From positions 3,906,001 through 3,970,000 of the forward strand of contig JAQOTA010000053.1 of assembly GCA_029532415.1 (NCBI GenBank): DNA of 64,000 nt. The letters run 5' to 3'. The stretch's first letter is position 1. Every line of letters starts with the position of its first letter. Positions 24,358 through 36,807 of this stretch are shown one piece after another. The notes under the pieces are model-generated. The model saw only the letters and a program-made list of their open reading frames with translations, was not told where the DNA came from and ran no database searches. Both the position numbers and the translations under genes were made by a program. This stretch comes from Marasmius tenuissimus (taxonomy: Eukaryota > Basidiomycota > Agaricomycetes > Agaricales > Marasmiaceae).

Positions 24358-24363
24358 TATAAA
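24358..24363 (+). promoter_or_regulatory. TATA box of the fasciclin gene
   Basis: TATAAA 50 nt upstream of the ATG at 24413; context and spacing fit a core promoter. Confidence 0.5.
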
Positions 24364-24412
24364 TTGGGGGTGGCTGACTCGAACCTGGTCTCACGTCCTT
24401 GTCCACGCCATC

Positions 24413-25846
24413 ATGCAGCTTCGCAACTTCCTCCTCGCGTCCTTCATTGCGGCTTCTGCTGCTCAAGACCTCAATGCCATTGTTCAGGGCCTGAACTCCC
24501 TCGGACTAACCTCCTTCGCTGGTCTCATACCTACGTTGAACCAGTCCCAAATTGGACAAGGATTGTTTCGAACATTGCTGTCTGGAGGGAACTTCAGTCT
24601 GTTCATTCCCAACAATAATGCTAGTGAGTGCATTAAGATCACGAGCCACTCTCCAGCTCATCTCGTTTTCAGTTTCACAAGTCCCAGCAAACGTTGCAAG
24701 CGATGCAGACGGCTTAGCTCGGATTGTTTCTTATCACGTCGTCCTAGGCAGTTTCAATGATTCCTCTGGCGGTCTCACCAGCGAAACTTTACCAAACGTA
24801 ACTATCGGACGAACGTTGCTGAACGACTCCTCCCTTGTCGAGTTAGAAGGTGAACGCAGTCAGGTGCTCGTTTGGGGGAAGAGCTCTGAAGGGACAGTAC
24901 GGATATTGAACCAATCGTACGTAATAGCATTTTGAGCCACCAATCCCGTACTGACCCTTACCTGTTCACAGGCCCAATACCACCGTCTCAAACACCACCA
25001 ATCTTGGTGGTTTTGCAATCCACACCATTGACCGCGTCCTCACTCCCCCGCCGGAATTCTCCCGGGCCTTGGAGGCTGGCAATGCTGCTACACCCAGTCT
25101 TTCTTCTAACGACTATTCTCGCATTGCTCAACAGCACCCAAACGACTGGCGCTGATGGGAACAACGTGTCTTACACGAGCCTTCTGGATGGTTCGGCTGT
25201 TCGAGGCTACACCTTCTTCGTGCCAAACAATGCCGCATTGCAGGCAGCGCAGTCCACTCTCGCTTCTTTGCAAGGAAACGCCACTGCTCTGCAGATTGTT
25301 CTCGGTAACCATGTCAGTTGTCGTACTGCTCAAATTCTCCCACATGTTATTGACTCCTTGATAGATCATCAATGGTTCCACCCTATACTCGACTACCTTG
25401 ACCAACACGACTTCTGCATCCGGCGAGCCTCTCACGTTCTCCACCAACTCTTCAGGCACATTTGTCTCCAGCGGGAACTCTGCGTCTGCACAAATCGTCA
25501 ACACCAATATTCTTACCAAGAACGGTGTCCTCCATATCATTGATCGTGTTTTGGCCAACACTGAGAGCAACCCAGAAGCAGCTTCTTCTGCGTGAGTAGT
25601 TTTGTCCCCCTGGTGTACGACTTCTCTAAAATCTGCCGTAGATTTAACGAAGCCACATCTACTGCGGGTCAAACATCCAGCGCAACCGGTCCCGTAGGTT
25701 CGACTCCCACTGGCAACGAAGGTGGCAACGGCGGCGGCAATGGCGGCAATGGGAACGGTGGTGGTAACGGCGCACTCTCCGTCCACGGTCAATTCTCCTA
25801 CGTCTTCCTCCTCGTAGCAATCACTACTATTGCAACCTTGATGTAA
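24413..25846 (+). CDS. Fasciclin (FAS1) domain secreted protein, probably GPI-anchored; contains a frame break
   Basis: Cell-surface adhesion-type protein with two FAS1 domains. Signal peptide MQLRNFLLASFIAASAAQ, then FAS1-1: SLGLTSFAGLIPTL, GNFSLFIPNNNA, ARIVSYHVVLGSF and GGFAIHTIDRVLTPPPEFSRAL (H1 and H2 type motifs). FAS1-2: LLTTILALLNSTQTTG, RGYTFFVPNNAAL and NGVLHIIDRVL. A Ser/Thr and Gly/Asn-rich linker (GNEGGNGGGNGGNGNGGGNG) and a hydrophobic C-terminus (VFLLVAITTIATLM) predict a GPI anchor. Between EFSRAL and LLTTILALL (about 25066-25110) the frame of domain 1 runs to a stop at 25154 and domain 2 continues one base over. No GT-AG intron fits there. So either a one-base indel (mutation or sequencing error) exists, or the gene is a recent pseudogene. 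All other junctions are clean. Confidence 0.8.
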
Positions 25847-26340
25847 GGTTGAGAAGATTTCTCGAAAAATTTCCTTGCTTTTACTTCACGGGCTCATTGC
25901 TTTTTCCCTTTCTTACCGATGATTCTACATGATGTTGTGTTACGAACTTTCGAGACATTTACTGTATCATTTTGATGTACCTATTTTACGACTCTTATTC
26001 AATCCATTTATGTGCCGCCATTCTCCATGTCAGATTCGTTCACGGCGAATCGCGGAGCCGCCATTTCGTACAGCAACCGTGCGGTCAGGTTTCGAAGTCT
26101 TTCGGACCTTCGCCTCTCACAAGGTGGGTGCAAAATTAGCTGAATGCAGTTGCCCCGACGGTCGTGTTTTGGGAGTACTCACTCAGAGAGGAACTGTTCT
26201 CCTTTCCCTGCAGATCACTTGCGTCAATACACAGCCCGAGTGCCTAAGTGCGCCTTGTAGGGGTTGTCTGGTGGCGTGGAAGAACTGATACTCCTCAGGT
26301 CCGACTGTCGCTTGAACCTCCAATATTCTTATTTCAAGTT
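25847..26340. other. Convergent intergenic region
   Basis: 3' flank of the fasciclin gene and of the uridine phosphorylase gene. A 119-codon plus-strand frame (25929-26288) shows no family features. Confidence 0.5.
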
Positions 26341-28020
26341 CTACATTCTACAATTTATCCGCTCACAAACGCCTACCTCAGCTGATTTCCCATACACTCC
26401 CTTTATCAGGATGGTGGCGCTAATCATTAATGGTCCGTGTGAGTATGAAGAGGTCAACGAAGTCATACTTAGAACACGTACATCTGAGCCGACAGAGGTT
26501 TCGATAAGAGCGTCAAGCACACCCTGCAACGCGGAAGGTCAGCTCGGTGTTCGTGGAAGAGAGACGATGACGAAAATAGGGGGATCTCACCTGGCCCGTC
26601 CAGTGCTCCAGCTTCTTGACCTCATCAGGACTGATGAAATCGCGGGACGAACGGGCTGCAAAAACCATCTGTGCAGCTGCAACTTTGATGACGGTATCAG
26701 ATGCGGCCAATGGTACGTTGGGGTCCTTGAACGTGCCGCCACTCTGCCCGGATGGCGAATCCTTCCAATCTTCAGGGATGACAGGGCTCGTAGTCAAGGG
26801 GGCAGCCGTTTTCCGTTTGACGTCCCGTGCACCCCAGCATGCAGCCAAATGATAGAGGTGGTGAGTTTCCATCTAGTAATGACAGTAAACAATTAAAGTT
26901 AAAAGTCTCCGAACGTGTGGAATGTTTTACTTCAAAGGTTGCCATGTCAGGAATAGTAAGCAATTTGTCGATGAGACCCTCGTTATGATCAGGAAAGGAT
27001 GTCTTCCTGCCCTGGGAGGAGTAAAAACTGGTGTTTCTATCAGAACAAGCGGGTATGAATGACAGCGGGCGGGAGAGGACCCACCTATCGGCTGAAGCAT
27101 TAACGACGTCCGTTAGTATGGGAGCCCCCGAATCCGTCGGTTTGATAGCTTCCAGGGATTTCTTGACCTGTCTCCCGGTTAATTATAAGTTCCTCGAAAC
27201 TGAGCGGTTCAACTCCATACTATCGTACCTGATTGAGGAGTTCTGCGTCTCCGTACACCTGAATAGGGGGAGTCAAAGTCAATATCCCGTCGCTAGATGG
27301 AGTCGGTACACGGTAGTACCAGAGTAGATGTAACCCACAGGTTTGCTGATTCGATAGGGTGGCTCGTCGCAATGGTCTGGGTCCGTAAAGTCGAAATCGA
27401 CGTTACGAGTGACAGATATGCAGGACTTCGGCACAACAACAGTTCCGACCGGAGCATCGATCAAACAGCCGCAAGAGCCTAGACTGCAGTTACGAGGGCT
27501 CGTGAGCACAAGCCACCTGAGCGTGGGGGGAACTCACCGGATGATCACCATATCGCCGCTCACACATTCTCTCGCTTCTCGCACAAACATATCCATAACA
27601 GGGAAGCCCATACCAATGCTCATGATAGATACTGGTGTTCCTTTGTATCTTCCAGTTATGGTCAAAAAACCACGTTCGGATTCGTGCTTGAAAGGTTTCG
27701 GCGATTGATCCAGGAACTTAGCGAGTGTAAGTGCTCGTGATGCTGAACCAACGGTGACCTGGGATCGGATGTGGTTGAGAGACAAGACCACCGCTCAAAA
27801 AGAGAATCAACCTACGATCCTGTTTGCCACTTCGCCTGGCCTCAATCCGACATGGTAAACCCGCAAATCCGCAGTGCGGGGAAAGTCTGTAAGGTTGAAT
27901 TGCAGGTATACCAAAGTAGTTCATCGACGGAGGTTAACAGATCGACTCTGATCAGAATACCAAAATATTCGCGAGTAGGTGAGATGAGAACGCACTGGCA
28001 TCCTTCAAAGTGTCCTTCAT
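26341..28020 (-). CDS. Uridine phosphorylase (PNP/UDP phosphorylase family)
   Basis: Cytosolic enzyme of pyrimidine salvage: uridine plus phosphate gives uracil and ribose 1-phosphate. The start (28018-28020) lies in a 25-nt exon encoding MKDTLKDA. An intron joins it to NFPRTADLRVYHVGLRPGEV (27816-27886), then VTVGSASRALTLAKFLD from 27758. The family core follows: HESERGFLTITGRYKG, SIMSIGMGFPVMDMFVREAR, SGDMVIIRLGSCGCL (phosphate site Arg and the GSCG motif), TRNVDFDF and PYRISKP. A further exon pair gives AELLNQ joined to VKKSLEAIKPTDSG. The substrate segment FYSSQGRKTSFPDHNEG and MATFEMETHHLYHLAACW (catalytic-site MET) come next. Seven introns read cleanly. The last exon after TGQ encodes GVLDALIETSVGSD and then about 45 residues with no family resemblance up to a stop at 26341; the true end may lie earlier through another intron. 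Confidence 0.9.
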
Positions 28021-31000
28021 GATGGAGATGGAAGAGAGGTCGTCGTGAACGAGGACTTTCAGAGTTGCGGATTAATCCGGTGTTCCGGTTAGTATCGTTC
28101 CGGCCCGGGACAGCATTGCTAGCGTAACGTATTGACATTGTTGTTCCTTCTCCTTCAATTCTTACCTCCACCTTCAAGTTGTCTTCAGCAACCATAACGA
28201 CCCGACTTCCAAGGGCAACTGCTCCCGCCAGCCTCGAATATCTTGTCAGTGCAGACAGTAGATGCAACTGCTCCCTCTGATCTCAAGAATTTTTAGCTCG
28301 TGATCTGATCCTGAAATACGGCAGCGAGTGAGCACCAGTTAGCTCGGCAATCGAATCTCGAAGCATCATCGCCATTCAGAATCACATATTCAGGATCAAC
28401 GGATGCAAGTATGAATGAATTGTGGCTTCGATTGCTGGACCTACATGCACAGACAATGAATTCTGTCTACAGCTCTATGTATGTCAGTTCTTTCAACCGT
28501 TTGAATGCAGCCACGACGTGGTCTTCACGTGGCAGACTATATAGTTGATGAATGGGATTGTCGTGCGCTAATTGTAGCTCACCATAGTTCACTCACTCAC
28601 TCCATTCCTGTGTCCGGAAAGTTCCCTTTCTGACTCTTTCGCTCCCGGCTGTAGAACACTTTAACACTCCACTGTCATGAGCTCTCGACGTCCAGATCTA
28701 GGAATTATCTCGAATCTTATCGCGGACGGAGGGCAAATTCGGTAAACATGTGAGTCTGAACTTTTTCAAACGACGTACGATGCCGTTTCTCATGTCTGTT
28801 TTCCACGCAAACCTCCGTGGCTGCTTCGCGCCTGACCAAATTACCTCAATCGTTACGTATCACATACCCTCATACATCCCGGTCCTCTGTGATCAACTTG
28901 ATACGTTTCAACTTTGCCACTTTTCCTTGATAACCTCCTATAACCTCCTGAGCCCAGTTGGCCAATACTCGACCTTCAAATTGGGTTCAATAGCTGTTGG
29001 CGAAAGACAAAGCAATACCCCAGAAAATCATAGTCCAGACGGCTAAACGACTGTGTCAATCTAAGGGTCAGGTCCAGCCCTGAATCTCTGCCCGAGTTGA
29101 TATGCATCCCGCACAAATCCCGAGCGCACCAAGCTACTCAGGGCAGCACTCAGCCGCTGCCTTATCTGACTAGTCCCGGAATACCGTTCGGAAGCTGGGT
29201 CCTTGGTGTGGGTGTGGGATGCGAAGGATGCCGGTGAACCCTTGGAGTCCTATGCCTGTCGGTAGACAACGTTCGCCCGGATTCCGACGCACACAGAAGC
29301 ACTGTGACGAGGAGGAACGCATTGGGAACGCAATGGAAGTCTACCGGGGGTTCCAAATGACACCCATCTGGTTTTCGTGGAAACCACGCCACCGCCAAGG
29401 CATTCCCCCGGTTGGTCACGTTCCTTTGAGACTCCGCAGAACTCCGAGCGTTAATTGTGCCCTCGAAAGGCTGCTCCGAGACAGAGATCCCCGTCTCCCG
29501 ATGAGAATGTGAGTTCCCCACCGACCACAATGCAACTCTTGATGATCATGATCTCTATCACATCATATCTCCTTCTGAACAGAGAAAGTCGATTTTTCGT
29601 TACCGGGACTTCGTCCTGACAACGATGATACTTCTCGCTCATTATGGGACGTCCTGGTGCAGGTCAAGTGGTATTTTACATCCTTTCAATGATGCGTGGA
29701 TCGACATTCCCGTATTGCTGTGACCCGGTACGGCTTCTGCCGATTGGACGACCTGGGCGCTCGACCCGTCACTCTCCTGCGACTGGCAACCATCACCTCA
29801 CTGTACCCCCGATTCGGTGTCATCGGAGAAGGTCTACGGCGAATCCTGACTGAGCGATGACCTCGCTGACTCCGGTCTGCTTATTTTCCTTTCGAGCGTT
29901 GATTGTGCGGGTCTGCGGGAGTTGTTCACCTCGGTTTTATGACTGAGATGCTTTCCTTGACGGAGCTGCACTGCCCCAAGATGGGCCAACATGCTAACGA
30001 ACTTTGAAGGAACCCCCCTTTTTTTCCCTGACAAGATTACTGACATATAATCACAACTGCTAACACCGACCAAAAGGAAGGAATTGGCAGGGGCGAGACA
30101 CAGCACTAGAACACAACAACAGCTCCCACGAAGGGAAATATGGAAAGTCGTGTCCGACTCCTCTTCGTCCAATAGTCCTTCTATCCTCGGGCCTCATCAC
30201 AGGAAGGAAACCTCCAGGCCAGCGTCGAGGCTCCTCGTCCTCTCGGCTTTCCCCGAGTAGGGTCTTCTGGAAATTTTTCTCCACAGGCACTGGAATCGGT
30301 CTTCATCACAAGTACACACACATCACCAATGATCAACATGACATCGAGCTGGGTAGGAGGAACTGCTGGCAGTGATGAGGGTCGAATCCCATTTCGGAAG
30401 GTACTGTAGCATTGTTTCTTTCGCACTCCCCCGCAATTTATTTATGATACGCGTTGTCACGGTCCCGTTGACAACCCCGGGGAGCAAAGGGAAGCAAAAC
30501 ATCATGTACGTGACTGTGCAAACCAATGGGGTCAGCGGACTTCTTTGCAGGGTCGCCTTGACATGTTCAAGCTGTAAGATGTTTCAGAGAAAAATCTACT
30601 CGTACATAATTTATTTCCTCCGTTTCTCTTCGAGCGGAACGGGGGAGACTGTAATGGAACGATCTCAGTTCACCCGTCCCATCTTTCCGTTCCCTGAGCT
30701 CCTCGAAAGCCGTCTAGGATCAGGGCTGCTCTCTCTCACGCCTGTGAAGCATGGTCGGCCAGAGACCATCGGAAATATCTTCGTTGAATAAGTCCGTTGT
30801 GTGGATTGATCGCAACTCCAGACTTGACAGTATGCATGAATGACAGTTCTGGCGTCAAGTCCCACTGTGGCGTTGACTGTCCTTCGTCTTTGGTCGAGGA
30901 AAGCAACGCAACGGTTCGTTCGTCTCACAGTTTCATAAGCACCAGTGGACCGTCATATCTGGCCTAGCGTCAACACAGTGGCTATGAACGAACGTGGAAC

Positions 31001-32810
31001 CATGAGACTGTCGAGCACCGGTGTAGACGGGATCACGAGTAGATAAGGAAGGTCGACGTGGCCGTGGCATTCACGATACAGGGTTCTAGCGCGACTATGA
31101 AGATGCTCTCTACTGGATCTCGAGACCCGCCACTCCGCCCTCCTCAGCCACCTGCCATAGCCAACCTTAGAAGACCTCTGAAGATGCTGTGTATGGGGAG
31201 GGAGGGGTCTTATTTACGTGTTGATAGACCGAACTTTATTTATACTCACCTCACTATTCAGTCTATTAGTTTACTATTAGTTGGAGGAGGCGAAATGCGT
31301 ATTAGGTAGATAGATTATTTGCCATCCCATGACATGTGCAGAACTTACAGGTGTACCTCTCGGGCACAAGACCGATGAGGCGTTGAATATACGGAGCGCT
31401 GATGCTTACTGCTATCCCGCTTGGATCGTTGGCAATGGTAAGGCCCGTGCAATTAGAGAGACTTTGAGTTGCTCAACGTTCGAGTGATTGTCTTCCAATA
31501 TCATCATTGCTTCCAATGATTTCGTTTCTGTACGCCACATCGTGCGTTGAACACCGGAACTGAATTCTTCTAGTGGGATGAAGGTCCCAATTGATTACAT
31601 GATGAATTCAGTGACGGTTTTTGTGCTTGGATGAACTTGGAATTGGAAATTGTATTTATATACACGATCGAAGTGAGCGTCGCTGATCAGCGAACACGGA
31701 CGTACGGATGTATAATGCGGGGAATCATGATTTCAAGCAAAAAGGTATAACCACTGTTCAAAAGTTGGTCGGGGTTGACTGCTTCGCAGGCGTAACAAGC
31801 CACGGGTTCCTCGCTCTTCCTCGTTTCGTCCGGGAGGAAAAACCCGACGGAACAAGTTGTGTGTCTAGGGTCCTTCTAGCTTCAGCTTCACCGGGATTCG
31901 CGCGTTCCAGGTAAATCGACGGGATGGAACCCAGAATGATGAGTAGGAGAAGCAGAGAAAGGTTAAAGGCATTCAGTACAACCGGTGGACTTTCCTAAGT
32001 CTTTTGAGAGCTTGTCGGACGACCGCAGACGACCGCGTCGTTCGGAACTATCGCAAGATTGCTGCGAGTTGTCGAGTAGGTCATGAAACGAGGGGATGGA
32101 GGTATCAGGGAGTCAAATCCAAGCGACGACAAGCTGTGTATGGTTGCTCCTTTGAGTAGCGACGATAGATCTGGATTCTGAGGGATAAAACCAGCAAGGT
32201 GGGACCAAGAGGCCGAAATCCGAGTAAATGGTAACGCGTGGCCCAGTCCGAAGAATCAGAGCATTCCCTCAAGGTAACATTGAGAGGTTACGTAACGATA
32301 CGGAATGAGGAAATGTTGCCGGAAGGGGGCGTACACTGCTGTTGTGGGGAAAGGATGTCCGCATAAATGCCAGCGCCGAAGGTTGGCGCACCGCTGACTG
32401 GTTTGTCCGAGTTGAGCGCACTGACATAAGTATGAAGATAGGACCTTGAGCAGAGCGAGGCAGGGAGCATGCGCAATGACTCGGAGAGCGAACAGGTTGA
32501 GCGACTGGGAAAGGGGGAGGGTCCACCCGATGGAGAGGTCGGCTGTGTTTATTTTTTATTTTATTTTTTTTAGTATTTTTTTGTTTGTCCGTGACATATA
32601 TAATCACAAAAACAAACTATCACAGGTTCCGCGAGATCGAGTGTTCCCGCAAGATTTCAGATCAAAAAGAAATCCCTAATAATAACAACGCCAACTCTGG
32701 TCAACTCAGGTCTTAACCCAAGTCAATAACCCTCCCGAACAGTGCCACTCAAAAAGTCTCAGCCCCGTGCCGATCATCCCGCTCGTTCCCCTCTTACTGT
32801 CATCTCCTTC
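28021..32810. other. 4.8-kb gene-poor region
   Basis: No gene could be supported. A small open frame at 28678 (MSSRRPDLGIISNLIADGG) follows a promoter-like stretch with a TATATAG element near 28540, but it stops after about 22 codons unless spliced. Frames at 29162-29530, 30372-30791 and 27842-28267 lack motifs; the last is antisense to the start of the uridine phosphorylase gene. A T-rich run (32546-32583) lies about 250 nt upstream of the HMG-box gene. Confidence 0.45.
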
Positions 32811-34372
32811 ATGGATCCTTATTCTTCATCCAGGAATTCAGTTCCAAGCAATACCAGTAACAGCGACGAACGCTCTTCACATTCCCCCTCAGACGACGGC
32901 AGCAACGGTTACCCAATATATAATGATGTTAGTAAGGCTGGCGACAACGACTTGGATGGTGAGTTCTTGTTTTTTATGTCTCAAAGTATGACACGACCGT
33001 GTTCATTCTTCAATGCTTCTGTGTTAGACGACGCGAGTGGTTCTTCGTTGACCGCGCAAACCCTCAATGCGGATGGCACGCCAAAGAGGCCGATGAACGC
33101 CTTCATGATATTCGCACGTCGACGGCGGCCACAGGTGTCTTCAGAAAATACCTCAATGCGCACCGGTGAAATCAGCAAGATTCTCAGTCGGGAATGGAAT
33201 GCCATGCCTCCAGTCAGTGTCACTCGAAAGTCTGTGTTTTTGACAGTTTCTCATATACATTCTTTCAGTCCGAGAAACAATTCTATCTCGATCAGGCGAA
33301 ACAACTAAAAGACACGTTCAACTCTAAATACCCCGACTACGTATACAGGCGTCGGCCCAATAATTCACGAAAACGACGAAGGACAGACCATTCCCTCAGC
33401 CACAACCCCCCTTCAGCGGGACACAATGGTTCTCTTGATGGGGGGGATACTTTACACGGCACTGATCTCGGAGAATCGTCGCCCTCGGAGGGTCATGGTG
33501 TTCATGGTCATGTCAACGATTCCTCTTCAGCGCCTTATCATCTACGAATGCCTCCGCTAGGTCCTCATGACACGTCACAAAAGTACGGAGGGAGCGCCGG
33601 TGTCCACCATGGTTTGCCGTCTAGGCTTCCCTTTGCGGGGTCGCAATCCAGTGGTTCCCCCTTCCCCGACTTGGGTCCTTCCTTCCGGGGCTCAGACCAT
33701 CGTTTGCCTTTCTTGCCGCCGAACGGTCATGAGTCTCACAGATCCAACACTCTTCCGTCCCCTCGCTCATCACATCTAAACCCCATTTTACCACCCTCTC
33801 AAAATCATCTATACGGAAACGGTGCGAACGGCCACAGCCAGTGGGATTCTGGAAGGGAAAGGTCCAGCTGGTCAACGACGAACGATCGCTCAACCACAAG
33901 GACGTCATTCTCCTCAAGCTCGTCCGCAACACCACCGCTACCCGGGAATAGCTGGTCCCCGCCGCCTACCGCGTCTTCCGCGACTCAGGGTTCCGCTGCG
34001 AACTCCAGCACGAATTCCAGTGACTTTCCTTTCCCCACCTTGAACTCGCCTTTCTATCCCTCTTCTGGATCTCACCCGCCGTCCTCTACCCAGCCGTTCA
34101 CCTCCTCCCCCACTCAGTCTTCCTCTCATCTTCCTTCGGAGTCGTCTTCTGACCGTCACAGCAACTATCAACCTCATCACCGCAATTCCTACCCGTCATC
34201 TAGCCCCAGGGACTCGCACTCTCAGTCTTTCCAACGCGGGGACCTTCCGCGGGCCTTACCGGCGATAGGCTCAATCACCAGCTCATTCGGGGGAGGTGGT
34301 TCGGGTGTGAGCGATCCTTTGGGTGACTTCAGCTCCTGGCGGCCTCCTAGCGGCCATGGGATAGGACACTGA
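32811..34372 (+). CDS. HMG-box transcription factor (MATA/Sox-type box)
   Basis: Sequence-specific DNA-binding regulator. First ATG at 32811 (MDPYSSSRNSVPSN). Exons 32811-32958, 33028-33212 and 33269-34372; both introns have GT-AG ends and keep the box in frame. The HMG box starts TPKRPMNAFMIFARRRRPQV, continues MRTGEISKILSREWNAMPPS across intron 2, then EKQFYLDQAKQLKDTFNSKY and YVYRRRPNNSRKRRR, a basic tail and likely nuclear localisation signal. The remaining roughly 340 residues are low-complexity, rich in Ser, Pro, His and Gly, ending PPSGHGIGH, typical of a disordered activation region. Single-box fungal proteins of this kind regulate mating and fruiting, but no orthologue assignment is made. 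It is not near any pheromone or pheromone-receptor gene of the classical type in this window. Confidence 0.9.
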
Positions 34373-36807
34373 AACCAATGGTATCGCGAAAAGCAGAAGG
34401 ACTGTGTATTATAAAATTCGCTATATTGCCAGGTTTCTCGCTCAATCATCTTTGAGCTTTCTGTTCATGTACATATTTTTACCCGTCTTATCGTCCTTGT
34501 TTCGTCCTGATCGCGCTTTCGTGTTACGCATATCTATCAGTCTATATTCCCTACTGTATCCTATCAATTGGTTTATGCTGTACATATTCAAGACTCCATT
34601 GAATGATATCACTTTAGACTCGTAGCATTCAACAAGCGCGTCCCTTTTTCCCCCGTCTTGCGGCTATCAACACAACGACGGAAAAAGGACGAACAAGCCA
34701 CGCAGAGAGCGAATTGAGTCATCCTTCAGCCTGCTTTGACCTCGGGAGGATTGAATTTGTGCCCACCGAAGTCATTCAGTATTTTCAATTACGCCTTTGA
34801 TCGAGGCAGCGAAGGACGATCCCTAGCTTCCCCCAGTTGGCAGCTGAAAACACAATCTGTATTTCATACGCATCATCGATGTGCAACTCATTTCCAAACC
34901 TCCCTTTCATTTGCGGAGACAGACAACGGCATGGTGCTCGTTCACTACCACATACCCACAATAGATGGGGGGAAATCAACAACGAAGGTTCCTCGATCGA
35001 TGAACCTCTTTCGAAGGACTCACGAGTGGGAGCTTTACACACGAGCCAATCGGACTTTTTGGTTGACCTGACCAGCGGGAAGAACAGATTCTTCACCGCC
35101 GTCCCTGGTGCGGGGGTCGGACGTCAGCAACTCGAGAAGCGAAAACTCTGAAACGGAACCACGGCTATATTAACTTGAACAAACGAAAAGCCCCCTCCAG
35201 ATTTTTGCAATCAGAAACTATTTAGAATCACAAGGAAAGGGTTGTGGATGCGCGTGAACTCGTGCCATTCCACAGCTGTACATCATCAGACGCATGGGCT
35301 ATAGGGCTAGACCACAAGACGACTGTTCACTTGGCGTCAAAGCAGCAGCTTCTTCCCTTGTTGTGATACCTCGGAATCGGTATGTTGTGCGGTATGTTTA
35401 GAAGGTGGGGCGGAGTGGGGTGGTGAGTCCGTTTCGGCGACTAGTGTCCGGATGGAGTCATTTCGGGGAACCTGAAAGAGAAACGAACCAGCACCGCCGA
35501 TAAGCTACAGTATGACTCTGAACGAAGTGGTGGCCGTCTCGAGGACTACAGTCCCTGCAGGTCAGCGACAGCGCCCATAACATGGGGCACGGAAGTCAGC
35601 AGTCTCCAAGAGGGTCGACCAAAGAAGAGGGACCATCTCCTATCTTCTAGATTTGAAGACCTGGGCTAGCCTAACGTAGATTGTGCGAGAACAGTTGTCG
35701 TGACCATAGAAAAGGAAGCTCTGTCGGAGTTCGTTTGTTGATCATAACCTATCATGACCTGTACGCTTGTATTTGATCATCGACAAATTTCAAGACGCAT
35801 GTGGGCGTGATGCCATGGTGGTCTGATTGAGTACAACGAGCGGTCTTCAGGGATCTTCAGTAGGATCTACAACGGTCTTGGGCCTTTCGTCCCATGACTG
35901 AGATTACTAGTGTTTAGAGCCCAAGGGTTGAACTGTAGCGCGGTGGGACACCAGGAAAGCGACTAGGGGGGGGAGGGAGTGGAGGCCTATCCCGGTCCGT
36001 AGACCAGTGGTAAAAATCTTTGTGTGAGAGTCCCGCCTTGACTCTGCTTGAGTCCGAAATCTCGGTAGACGCCCAACGTCAGTTTGCAGCATTCATGGAG
36101 CAGCCGGGAGAATTAAAGGGCAGAACAGCCGGGATTGTAGTTTCCAAAAGTGCAAAGTACCCCGAGGATGATAGGTCTTGAGAATTCCCTCTGCAGCAGC
36201 CTCCATTGCCCAGGCTTGCCACGAGTAACGTCGTGTGGACTAGACACTGACATTTCTTGATGCAGATAATGTCCACCGTGTATGACACTTATTATTCGTG
36301 TGTAACGAGAGAGAATGCGATGTTTGTCGAAGATCTTTGTCCTTGCGGATTCCTAGGATTCTGTCAAATAAACCTTGCTATGACACATTGTGGTCATGCG
36401 TGATACATTCCATATTTACGATGTAAATTATTGATGCACTCACCCTCACCATCGCATTTGCTTTGCTGGCCAGTGTCGGCGTGCGCTGTGTACAGGGCTG
36501 AAGTTTTTATTTGGCGGTGTCGAACGTTGGGCAAAAAGTCAAGATGATCGTGTGAGATTTGGGTCAAAGGACTTCGATGAATCTGAGCACTGAACCAGTA
36601 GCGAATAGTAGTGAGAACTTGGGAATGACAGGGATTTCACTGTCATTATGAAAATAGAGAGTTGACGATGATCATGAAAGGTGGAATTACAATGTGATCA
36701 TTTGTCGCGACAAGCGGCATTCGGCCTCTCAATAACCGGGACCCACATCTGTTATAACCCTTGCACAGGTCACTCAGAGACATCCATCACCCAACCAACA
36801 ACGAATC
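34373..36807. other. 2.4-kb intergenic region
   Basis: 3' flank of the HMG-box gene and upstream of the SDR gene. Antiparallel frames of about 100-110 codons at 34736-35151 show no motif. No repeat or RNA gene recognised. Confidence 0.5.

Larger units (their letters stand above)
22403..24412. other. Intergenic between F-box and fasciclin genes
   Basis: Divergent promoter space. The 136-codon plus-strand frame at 23143-23553 and the 72-codon minus-strand frame at 22842-23060 have no recognisable domain. Contains a diverged inverted repeat described separately. Confidence 0.45.

Noticed and set aside
25060..25115. Cryptic short intron to rescue the fasciclin frame
   Set aside because: No GT-AG pair exists that keeps both VLTPPPEFSRAL and LLTTILALL; GC-AG options would be under 20 nt.
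28678..28745. Small peptide gene after a promoter-like stretch
   Set aside because: The frame closes after about 22 codons, has no signal peptide, CaaX or repeat, and no convincing second exon.
29162..29530. Overlapping antiparallel frames of 97 and 122 codons
   Set aside because: No motifs on either strand; consistent with chance open frames in GC-balanced DNA.
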